Below, piece by piece: positions 11,801-21,200 of a DNA stretch of 64,000 bases; position 1 is the first letter of the stretch, and each line of letters opens with the position of its first letter. The translations under genes and the position numbers were made by a program. Source of the stretch: Anisus vortex (Eukaryota; Mollusca; Gastropoda; Planorbidae); contig OX421505.1 in NCBI GenBank assembly GCA_949126835.1, positions 1,979,587 through 2,043,586 of the forward strand, written 5' to 3'. The notes beneath the pieces were generated by a model, which saw only the letters and a program-made list of their open reading frames with translations, had not been told where the DNA came from and made no database searches.

Positions 11801-12921
11801 CCTTCAAGGACTGCAGCGGGGGTGTTTTCATTCACACCAGGTCTGATGGCAAGCTCTACAACATAGCGCGTCTTCGTGCCAAGACCAAAGTCAAAAAGGT
11901 CCTCATTCGAGAGATGCTCTTCGCTGATGATGCAGCATTGACATCACACACAGAAGACGGACTCCAGCAGCTCGTCACTTGCTTCTCTCATGCATGCAAG
12001 GAGTTCGGCCTGACTGTAAGCCTGAAAAAGACTAACGTCATGGCTCAGGGCACGGAGACCCCGCCAAACATCGTCATCGATGGACACACATTGGAGGTTG
12101 TCGAGAGCTTCACATACCTCGGGTCCATTATCTCGAGTTCACAGTCCATCGACTTGGAGATCAACAGCAGGATCGCCAGGGCAGCCACAGTCATGGCCCA
12201 ACTAAAACAGCGAGTGTGGGACAACTCCAGCCTCACCGAGAGGACCAGACTGCGCGTCTACCACGCCTGCGTACTCAGCACTCTCCTGTATGGCTGTGAG
12301 TCATGGACCACCTACGCGAGGCACGAGAAGAAACTCAACAGCTTCCATATGAGGTGCCTACGGAGAATACTGCAGATCAAGTGGCAGGATAGGGTCTCCA
12401 ACACAGAGGTGCTGGGGAGAGCCAACATGAGCAGCCTTCACGCTGTGCTCAGTGAGAAACGCCTCAGGTGGCTCGGCCATGTGAAAAGGATGAATGCAGG
12501 TCGCATTCCTAAAGACCTCCTCTATGGAGAACTGGTCGAAGGCCACCGGAAGATAGGGCGCCCAAAACTGCGATTCAAGGACCTTTGCAAAAGAGACCTG
12601 AACGAGAGCTCAATTGACCTTGACACATGGGAATGCCAAGCTTCTGACCGACCAACCTGGAGGCTCGCAGTCAGGCTTGGCATATCCCGCGCAGAAACTG
12701 GACGCATGGAAGCTGCCATCCAGAAAAGAGCGAGGCGGAAGGTTCCTTTACAACAGCCATCCACCTTCAAATGCCTGAAGTGCGGCAGGGATTGCCACTC
12801 CCGAGTTGGCCTCCACAGCCATTCTCGGCGGTGCAGCTGGTCACCTTTGCCGTGAAGCTACACCATCGTCTCTTGGAGACGGACGGATGCCGACGACGGA
12901 TGCCGACGACGGATGCCGACG
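8840..12921 (+). mobile_element. Full-length non-LTR retrotransposon with 12-bp target duplication
   Basis: The element is bounded by AAATACAAAACT on both sides (8828-8839 and 12922-12933). The empty site is present once at about 34780-34791 in copy B and again near 37570 in the third copy. It has a GC-rich 5' leader of about 0.65 kb, one long intact reading frame, and a 3' end of three 13-bp units (ACGGATGCCGACG, 12883-12921) instead of poly(A). GC content is far above the surrounding AT-rich DNA. Apurinic endonuclease plus reverse transcriptase without RNase H fits the RTE/Nimb-like range of LINEs; I cannot place the clade firmly. Confidence 0.92.
9499..12855 (+). CDS. LINE endonuclease-reverse transcriptase polyprotein, intact 1118 codons
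   Basis: Endonuclease motifs run in order: SWNVRAM (70-76), QETRL (111-115), GDFNAR (218-223), HQLDLVL (about 285) and DTDHALV (about 312). Reverse-transcriptase motifs follow: NYRGISLL (about 619), FIDLTKAFD (about 688), GVKQGCVLAP (about 745) and the catalytic FADDAAL (about 808). After the thumb (RLRWLGHVKRMN) comes a C-terminal zinc-finger-like end, CLKCGRDCHSRVGLHSHSRRC minus its last residues (1091-1111). There are no internal stops or frameshifts. The first 65 residues lack motifs, so a later start such as the ATG at 9583 is possible. Two short overlapping frames upstream (9266-9640 and 9288-9569) could be a degenerate ORF1, but I see no ORF1 motif in them. The enzyme nicks target DNA and primes cDNA synthesis from the element RNA. 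Confidence 0.93.
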   Translation: MGEVIVPQWMATARLKLGSPQPVRCRLAMAYLPHWVRGDQRGISQKVGQKTTAPGNSKTRKKHPALRFASWNVRAMCPGLTPNPQQIDDARKTAVIDRELSRLNVDIAALQETRLAVNGTIREANYTFYWQGKPTDQPRQHGVGFAVRNTLVSSTEPPTTGTDRLLSLRLSTSSGPVNIFSVYAPTLHSTDEDKDQFYQALDEAISRISSTENLYLLGDFNARVGADQKAWPTCLGNFGRGNINENGQRLLELSCHHDLCVTNTYFKCKEIHQVSWRHPRSRHWHQLDLVLTRRADIGSVLLTRSYHSADCDTDHALVASKVRLTPKKLHHSKKKGRPRINTSCVRNPEKTQQLISILDGALKVETADDTINSKWPRLRDAMYNAAITVYGKKERKNADWYEAHWEEMEPVTEAKRKALLAYKAKPSPSTLQALRTARSKAQQTARHCANTYWLNICDSIQTAADTGNARGMYEGIKKAIGPTPSKTAPLKSKTGEVIADPERQMQRWVEHYLELYAMQNTVTDSALRAISDLPVMEELDTPPTLDELSKAIDRLACGKAPGSDGIPPEVLKCGKPALLQQLHDLLCLCWEQGYIPQYMRDANIITLYKNKGDRSDCNNYRGISLLSIVGKAYARVILNRLQTLASRIYPESQCGFRAGRSTADMIFSLRQFQEKCQEQQMPLYIAFIDLTKAFDLVSRGGLFSLLQKIGCPPHLLAAVRSFHDNMHSTVCYNGATSKEFPVSSGVKQGCVLAPTLFGIFFCMLLQHAFKDCSGGVFIHTRSDGKLYNIARLRAKTKVKKVLIREMLFADDAALTSHTEDGLQQLVTCFSHACKEFGLTVSLKKTNVMAQGTETPPNIVIDGHTLEVVESFTYLGSIISSSQSIDLEINSRIARAATVMAQLKQRVWDNSSLTERTRLRVYHACVLSTLLYGCESWTTYARHEKKLNSFHMRCLRRILQIKWQDRVSNTEVLGRANMSSLHAVLSEKRLRWLGHVKRMNAGRIPKDLLYGELVEGHRKIGRPKLRFKDLCKRDLNESSIDLDTWECQASDRPTWRLAVRLGISRAETGRMEAAIQKRARRKVPLQQPSTFKCLKCGRDCHSRVGLHSHSRRCSWSPLP

Positions 12922-13354
12922 AAATACAAAACTAATTTTCCTACAAAAAGGATTTTGTTTGTAAAACTACCTAAACTAAGATAAATTAAATATTAATGCA
13001 TCCAAGTCCCGAGGGAAATAAATCATACAAATTTATTATAATAAAATATTACATGAGCTATATACCTTTGACCACTTGAGCTTAAAAATGAAATTTTTTT
13101 TTTAAACAAAAAAATAAAGGTAAGTTTTATCTTTGAAAACAAAATAACTTTTCGATTACTTTAACTAAGTATTATCAATAGTATAAAACCCTGGCCTGAC
13201 AGATAAAGAGAATATTAATGTCAAGATACACTGTAATAATTAAAATCATAACACTAAATAGTTATTACCTAGCTACTTGAAATTAAAATCATTCAAGTTC
13301 CTTTATCCCTTGCAGTCTAAAAGTGATACAGTTTTGGCAATTGGAATTAAAGTA

Positions 13355-13625
13355 CCCATCAAACCAAATTAATCCAAGTGGGTGGTGAAGCAGCGCTCAC
13401 CAGTTTCTGCGGCCAAGGCATACTAGGGGATTGTGTGGCCAGCACAATGCCTAGCCACTTTGGCTTTACCCCAACCAAAGTTTGATATTCATCAGAGATG
13501 GGTAGACTCAGGGGCACCCCCCCTTCCCCAGACCAAATCCTAGCATTCACCATTTTAACACCCAGGACCTTCTGTATGCCATCCGAACGCACCACTGCTT
13601 GGCCACTGTGCCCAACAGTTTTACC
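13355..13625 (-). repeat. tRNA-derived SINE copy (family 1)
   Basis: Minus-strand SINE related to the clearest copy at 18905-19170. It shares ACCAAATTAATCC, GTGAAGCAGCG, AGATGGGTAGACTCAG and a TGGCCACTGTGCCC end. The paralogous copy is at 35512-35805, so it inserted before the segmental duplication. Confidence 0.75.
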
Positions 13626-13834
13626 AATACCTCAATATTTTTTTTCTAACAAGATGTATTGTTTTAACAATTTCAAAAATATAGAACAATTACAGTTACG
13701 TCTTCTGTTTTGAAATATAACATTACTCTATTACTGATTTTTTCCCCTTTCTGTGGGCTTGTAGACTTGGTGGCACCCAACTCCTCTCCAAGTCGGTGGT
13801 GCGATATCCCCAATTGCAGGCCCTCAAGAAAACA

Positions 13835-14060
13835 TTATGACAACAATCAAATGGCCCAAACTGACATGGTTCGGCACAATAGCCAGTCAAAAACAATTCT
13901 ACAGGGTACTGTAGAAGGTGGACGTCAGTGGAGATGCTGGTTCAACAACGTAAAGTATTGGACACGGTTGCAGTTTACTCAACAATTGACAACCACTAAA
14001 AAGTGGTGAAAGTTGACTGCTAGTCCCCCCAACTACCAAAACGGTCAAGGGATTGATGAT
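13835..14060 (+). pseudogene. LINE 3'-end relic (copy A)
   Basis: Degenerate version of the reverse-transcriptase C-terminus at 35990-36276 (same GTAGAAGGTGGACGTC block and a GATTGATGATGAT end). It carries stops and an internal deletion. Confidence 0.65.
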
Positions 14061-16510
14061 GATATTACTGATGGTATTTCTGTAAAAAGATTCTTATTTA
14101 GCTTGTTATTAAAGTTTTAAATTCTTTGTGATATCCAGATGTAATTAGGAAAGCAGTTTATGATATATTCCAAAGCAGAATCATTAATGATTGATTAACA
14201 AATAGAAAAACTTTCATAGCATTAACTTTAAGTAAGATTTAAAAATCTCCATTGCATTCTGAGTGCATTCCCTTATATTCTCTGCCACTGTAGCACTGTC
14301 CAAATGTAAAGGGTTACCTTTTCCTGGTTTAGAAATTCAATACTCTAAAAACTGACAAAGAAATGATAATATAATTTAAAAAATTTAACAAAAAGTTTAA
14401 ACTTATATAAATATTTTTATTGAATAACAAGTTAGTGTTTCAGCGTTGAAACGATTAATTTAAGTATTATTGGATATTATTCAGGATTTCCATAAAGTAG
14501 AGTTCCATCTTATTGTTTATGATTTCACCAATTACATCATCCATCACATTGCTCTGCAATGGAACCCTCAACTCAAGGAATTAGAAGAGTTGGTCACTTT
14601 ATTATAAAAAAAATGAAAATACTGAAAAATATGTCAAAATATAAAAGTATTGTTGGATTAAATTAAAGTAAAAATTGCCAAAAAATTGTTGAAGTAATTA
14701 ATTGACATCCCCCTAATAAAATTCTTTTGTTTTGCTAGAACCAATAAAACAGAAACTTGACATTGAAAGGGGAATATTTTTCTCAGTACCGATACTTGAA
14801 AACATTTCAGGTCAGTGCAAAGGTCATATTTACATACAAGATTCTTGATACAAACATTCAACAAAATTAACAAACAGGAATAAAAATTTGATTACTAATT
14901 CATTTTATTATTAAAAAATTAAAATCCTGAAAAATATGTCAAAATAAAAAGTATTATTGGGTTAAATATTGTACAATATGCTTAAACTTGTATAAAGATT
15001 AAATTAGAATTCAAATATTGTGATATATAATATATTTGTAAAAATAAAAAATTAAAAAGCACTTCAGCGGGTTAGAAGATATATTTATCACACTTTAGGA
15101 AATACAAACAGCATAAAGTAAGAAGTAATATAGTCAGCAGTATACAGAGTTCAACAATAATTCAACACTTTAACTAATGGCTGCTCTGGTCAATAAAACC
15201 TGACAACTGTATTATACCATGCCAGTTTGTAAATAAAAACATTTATTTGGTTTAAAAAAATAAACAACACCAACAAAAACCCAACTTTTTATATTATGCA
15301 AGATTAAACCTGAGAGTTAAAGTAGAGACAGGATGTTAGAGAAAACTATTCCTGATAGAAAACATTCTTGATTAAATAATTGTAATTATAGGTGAAAAAA
15401 AAAAAGAATTAAAATAAATTGGCACCTGTAATAAATCTGCCCAGTAGAAAAAAAAGTGAAACCAGGTCATGGGATTGAGAACAGTATAGCAGTTTAAAAA
15501 TAAATTTCACATGTTAATGATATGCCACATGCTTGTCCTTGATTACAGTTGATTAACAATTATTGCTGCTGGAAATTTCTGCACCCCTGTCCCCACTTTT
15601 CTGCAGAGATTATTGCATTTGACACATTAATTTAAGCACCTAAAAATAAACCACATATTTTTATAAAAGAAGTTGCTTCTTACACCTATCTATATATAAA
15701 CAACTAAAGATATTCAACTAATTGGGCCTGATTGTTGGCAAAAAATCATACAAATTTTGACAAATAAATTGTATCACATACAAGTAGAAAAATATAAAAC
15801 ATTTTCTGAAGTGGTTTGTATAAAAAGTTGAATCTCTTTCAGGTCACTGCTCCCAAAATAATATGAAAACAATGGCTCAAAGTTAAACCACTAACATGTA
15901 AAACACCATCAAAAAATTTGTTTAAGAAGAAAGACTTTTTTAAAAAAATATTCATGTTGATTTTTTGCTTATGTAACAACAAATTAAGTTGTGTCAAATA
16001 TTTACATAATAAAAACCCTTAACAGTCAAAGTAATATGGTACCGGGACCAAATATTGCAAAATCACTATATTACAGGAATTATTTTTTTTATAGTAAAAA
16101 ATCTCTTTCTGGTCAACACTCAACTTGGACATTCATTTATTACATGATAAAAAAAATCTGCAACTAAAGTTGCATTCTGATAAATGGGATTTGGATTTGC
16201 CACTATTGAAAATCAAGAACTGTAACTCTTCATGATAGAACTGTAAAAACATTTTTCTGCAATAAAACTGTTCATAAGGATCACTTATTTTCAGGTAACA
16301 ATAACAAACTTTGGCTTTCGTTTAGTGGATTTTGAAAAAAAAAACAAACATGAAAACCGGTCATTAAAACATGAGACAGAGGAAACCATAACACAAATGT
16401 ATAACAAGTGGAATTCTATTTCTATAACAACAATAATTAATTGGCTTTCATTTTCTCAAAATATAAGCAAAAAACTTTTTTCTTGAAAAATCATTTAAAA
16501 AATTTAATTT

Positions 16511-16677
16511 GTTAACAATTTCACACAAATAATATCAAAGGTAAGTAACTTGTTAACAATTTCACACAAATAATATCAAAGGTAAGTAACTTGTTAACAA
16601 TTTCACACAAATAATATCAAAGTTAAGTAACTTGTTAACAATTTCACAAAAAAAAAAAAAAAAATATCAAAGGTAAG
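16511..16677. repeat. 41-bp tandem repeat, 4 copies
   Basis: Units starting GTTAACAATTTCACA at 16511, 16552, 16593 and 16634. The last unit has its A-run expanded to about 17 bases. Confidence 0.9.
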
Positions 16678-17454
16678 TATTTATAAAAGATCTCTGAAAT
16701 ATTTCGTATCATATTGAATACTTTTATATACAAAGTCATAACTGCCTATAAAGAGAATCAGTAATTTGAACATAATGGTGAAAAAACCACCATTATTTAA
16801 TAATTTGCAATTAGATGTAATAGAGTGATCTAGTGTAAATTTAATCAGCAGTTGGTTGAACATAGAACAGAGAGTACTAATGGTGGGTTTTCAGCTGCAA
16901 TATTTGACCAAACAATAGAATTTTTTTATTTTTTTTTACTTACAGTTGTCATCAATACTTAAAATTATGTCATATAAAAAAAACTTACAAAACCCAAAAT
17001 TGGAAAAAACGTGAAGCAAGAGAAAGACTTGAGAATTAATCATGTGGCAAGAAGCATAACAAGAAAACAAAATTTCTATCATTAACCCTTTCAACAGACA
17101 GGGATCCTCAAATTGTTTCACTTTTTGTGTTCACTAATCAGCCTAAATGTGAGGAAAAGTGGGCCAGTTGAAGTGTTTTGGAATTTCATGTCTAAAAAAT
17201 TCTGGACTAGAGCCAGGCTTAACCACCATAATCTGGAGTATGTCTGTGAATGTGTAGAGTGACCATTGGTCTCACAAATCATTTGGGGTACCTGACATTA
17301 GGTAGAGAAAGTAATAGTGGCTGGGCATTTTGCAGGCCTCACATGAACATGCCAAAGTAAATGATTTACCTAGCTTCACTAGCCTTACATTTTTTCATCA
17401 AATTTTTGTTTTTAATTTACATACTTTTTGAAGTTTATCAAGTAAGACTTTTAA

Positions 17455-17558
17455 TGTTTTATAGAACAGAATATGACAAATGACGCTGTTCATCCTTCCC
17501 AACTTATGTTTTATAGAACAGAATATGACAAATGACGCTGTTCATCCTTCCCAGCATG
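17455..17558. repeat. 52-bp tandem duplication
   Basis: Two adjacent units starting TGTTTTATAGAACAG at 17455 and 17507. Confidence 0.9.
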
Positions 17559-18222
17559 CATTTGCTGCTTAGAACAAGGCAACAGCACAAAGACCTTCCT
17601 GGCTGAAATCTTCATACAGGGGAGACCAAAAAATCATTGAAACAGTAGAAACTTGCTGAGGGCATCTGTTAATCTAATTGTGATGGTAATGGTAATAGTG
17701 ACAGTATAACTATGTGGGTGTACTGACTGAAACTAAGGAACACACAATGGACTTTATTGTTGTAATGAACTTAGTGACCTCATAGCCCTGTGTTGTCATA
17801 TTGACTAACTGGACTTGGTAAATTGTATCTCTGAATATCTAGCTGTATGAATATTGGTTGAATGACTGGAGTAATGGAGCTAACTCTAAAGGAATCGTAA
17901 AAGGGCAATAAAATTCAGTTGCTACAAAAACCAGCAAATTGTGTAGTTTATACTTGAACTGTTACACTAGCAACTGATTTTTGTAATGAAAACAAACTTC
18001 TTCTACTTTGCATATAAACTGATCATGGACCAAAAAGAAAAAGAGACATCTCATTATTGTCACCTGTATGTCAAAAGGGTTAATTCATTGAAAGCACAAA
18101 CCATTCACTAAATATTGAAACAGCATAAACAATCAGATATATATTTATGAATTATGTGGAATAGAACAATACTTGCATAGATTGCTCATCTATAAGAAAA
18201 AAAAAAAGTCTTGTACTAAGTT

Positions 18223-21200
18223 CTATAATTCTAACTTTTTGAAAGTTCCACCAAGACCTTGCAGGCTGGCGTCTGCTTTCTTCTCATCCTTGTTTTTATT
18301 CAGGGCCATGTTCAGGAAGCCATATTTGTTGTCCTCTGTGAATCGGGCATCAGACGCCAGGAACTCGCTCATCCATTCCTGATATCACAACAAGAGGAGT
18401 TACAAAACATTACAATGAAAGTTTCACTGGCAGAAAAAAATTATTTTGAAGGAGATTTTACTAAACAGAGATTTATGCAATATCAACAGAAACTGGTGAA
18501 CTCTGCTTCACTGACCTATGAATCAAAATTGGTCTGACATGATTACTTTACTTACTCTATAACTAAAAACTTCTAATATAGGTTAGTGATTTGAAATACA
18601 ATTATAACTTCTGATTAGGTTAAGGTGCACAATAAGTTGGTTTTTTTTTACACTATTGAAGACTGCTTCAGTATATTATAATACAGCAATATGATTTTGG
18701 TTTAGAAAACATGAAAAGTTACCTTGTATGCATGTGGTTCTATCTTGCCCCCAAGATCAACTGGTAGTACATCTGGGTTGATGGTTTCATGAAGTTTGTC
18801 CAATTTATCTCCATTCAGATTAATCTGTTAAAGAAATTTAAAGCAACACAAAGAATGTAGAGTTTTCTTTCTTCCTTCAGAACCATTCTGTCTTAATTAT
18901 TAAAAGTAAAGTATCCCGTCACACCAAATTGATCCATAGGGCCAGCGAAGCAGCGTTCACCAGACTCCGTGGCCACAGCATACTAGGTGATTATGTGGCC
19001 AGCACTATGCACAGCCACCTTTACTTTACCCCAACTAAGGTCAAGTACCCATCAGAGCTGGGTAGACTTAGGGACAGCCTCAAATCCTGGGAAAAAATCC
19101 TAGCCTCCACCAGGATTCGAACCCAGGACCCTTGGATCAAATGCGCTGCCGCTCAGCTACTGTGCCCCCCTGTCTTAATCATTGTTATATCTTATGTTTG
19201 AAAGCTGTTTTGAACAGATCTCTGAAAACAATGAAAAATGCTTTTTATTTCATCAAATTCCGTTTATAAATAAAGATTTTATGGTACGATAACGTTTCCG
19301 AAAATGTTGAAAACGACCGACTCCGTTGAAAACAGCTTGCGAAGCAAAGTTCAGACATACAACTAATGCTAATTAGTGTAAAATAATGTTAAGTTCAGCT
19401 AATGTTTCTGCTCAAAACTAGGCAATTTAAAAAAAAGGTTTAATTTTAATTATGGCGAGCTTTTTTTTCTTGGGGCATGTTATCAGCAGCATCTGAATCA
19501 TCATCTTCCATGTGTTTATCCAAATGATTACACAATCTATCATAAAGAGTTTTCAAATTTCCAGTCAACAGAATATTCTCACCTAAATGAAGTTTTCGAT
19601 ATTTGATTTGGGCCCTTAGATTTTGAAGGTCATTTGGTCTAGACATTAACCGATCTAAATCATCTTTAGTGGTGCAGATACCCCTTTGGTCAATTAGACA
19701 AGTTAAAACATCATTAGCTTCTGCCATTGATTTCATCTCTTTCTCTTTCTTTTGTCTATTATTTTCATTTATTCTTTGCTTTATTCTATTTCTAACAACA
19801 GTTTTTCTATCTTTACTCCTCTGCTTCCACTTGGGGGCACACTTACGGGCATTTTCCAGGAGATGTCTTTTATTATTTTATTTTTTTCTTAACCATTTCA
19901 TTGTTCTATTTCTCTTTAACATATGTAGAGTAGTTCTTAGGTGTAAAGAGGCATGCCTTCTTTTATTAAGATCAAAATCAAACTCGCCAAAAATGCTCTC
20001 TCCTGTTAAGTTTGTTAATGGACATGTTTTAAGTATCTGTTGAACATTATCATCAAGTACACCTCCATAAACCCGATCATCTAAGAAGTCAGCAAGTTGA
20101 CGTTGAAGTACAATAGTTGACTTACTAGCAATAGCACGAAAACATAGTTTAACCATAGACTATAATGTACATGGACCGCTTGCTTTAGTATTTCTGCTAT
20201 ATGATGACTCAAAACACTGATATCCCGATTCGTAATATACTTTGCACTTCCGTTTTATTGAATCGCTTTGGTTTTCTCAATGAAAAATTAAAATCGAAAG
20301 TAGTACAGAGCGGAAACATTTATAGATCAGTGTTGTGTGCACACGGAAAAAGAACATAAGCTCTAAAAATAGAGCAAACTGTCCATCTTATTATAGTCAA
20401 TGATAATAGGATTAATTATATTAATAGGCCTACAAGTATTCATTTAAAGTCGAAAAAAATGCGATTTAATAAAACGGAACTTGTATTACAAATAAATAGA
20501 ATCGGGAATTGCAAAAAACAGAAGATAATAGCATAAAAAACTAAAGCAAGCGGTCCATGTATATTATAGTCTATGGTTTAACAGTTTCAAGATCACACTC
20601 GGAGATGAGAAAAATGTAAACAAACTTTTGCTATAAATCTGAAAATCATCTTCAACAAAAACAGCTGTTAGAGACTGAACATCCAACTCAGCGGAGTCCC
20701 AAAGTTCAAGAGCCTTAACCATCTGAGAAACATAAAAAGAAATTCTCCATAAGATTTGTTGCTGTTGACCAATTTCCAATAAGGCCCTGTAAAGAGGGTG
20801 TGAAACAAGGCAACTGCTGCTACAGAAGCAAGTATATTTCTGTCTTTCAAATCAGCAGAAATACTTTTAAGTTTTAAATTTGAATGTGAAACCTAGTCTT
20901 GTAAAAAGGTAAGTATATCCGAATAGTGGTCTATTGTAGCTGATGCATTTTGAAAAAGGCAGTTAAATCGGTTACTTCTGTAACTGGTAAATTTAGATGA
21001 CTTTGCCTTCATATGACAAAATGCAAGCCATTCTTGCCTACAACCATTTTTCTCATCCCCACGAGGCCCAAACACCCCAGCAGCAGTTCTAATTAACCGT
21101 GATACCGAACATTCAGAAGAATTTGAAAATCTAGCAAAAGCTGCATCCAAATCTCTTCCTAACCAAGGGAAAGGTTTTTTTTGTTATCAAGGACAATGTG

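Larger units (their letters stand above)
1..14530. repeat. Segmental duplication, copy A
   Basis: Aligned anchors to copy B by eye: 1-650 with 22755-23410; 3320-4900 with 23610-25017 plus 27798-27890; 4900-7100 with 27890-30920; 7150-7840 with 33160-34510; 8610-8839 with 34590-34790; 12922-14350 with 34780-36540. Exons are highly similar and introns clearly alignable with indels. The end near 14530 is set by homology to the block at 43690-44870, which reaches further than copy B does. Confidence 0.85.
14531..17900. other. AT-rich intergenic DNA
   Basis: No coding signal found between copy A upstream DNA and the 3' end of gene B. A local duplication of about 60 bp (14600-14660 and 14915-14970, shared AAAAATATGTCAAAATA) and two small tandem arrays are the only structure I see. 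Confidence 0.6.

Noticed and set aside
9950..12770. Several other frames of 60-115 codons on both strands
   Set aside because: Shadows of the GC-rich LINE polyprotein frame.
18905..19170. A functional tRNA gene on the minus strand
   Set aside because: A- and B-box like segments exist, but the sequence continues into a shared repeat body and no complete cloverleaf is evident; it is a SINE head.
19669..20043. Plus-strand open frame rich in Leu/Phe that looks like a membrane protein
   Set aside because: It is the antisense of lysine-rich transposon coding and runs into the MITE neighbourhood.
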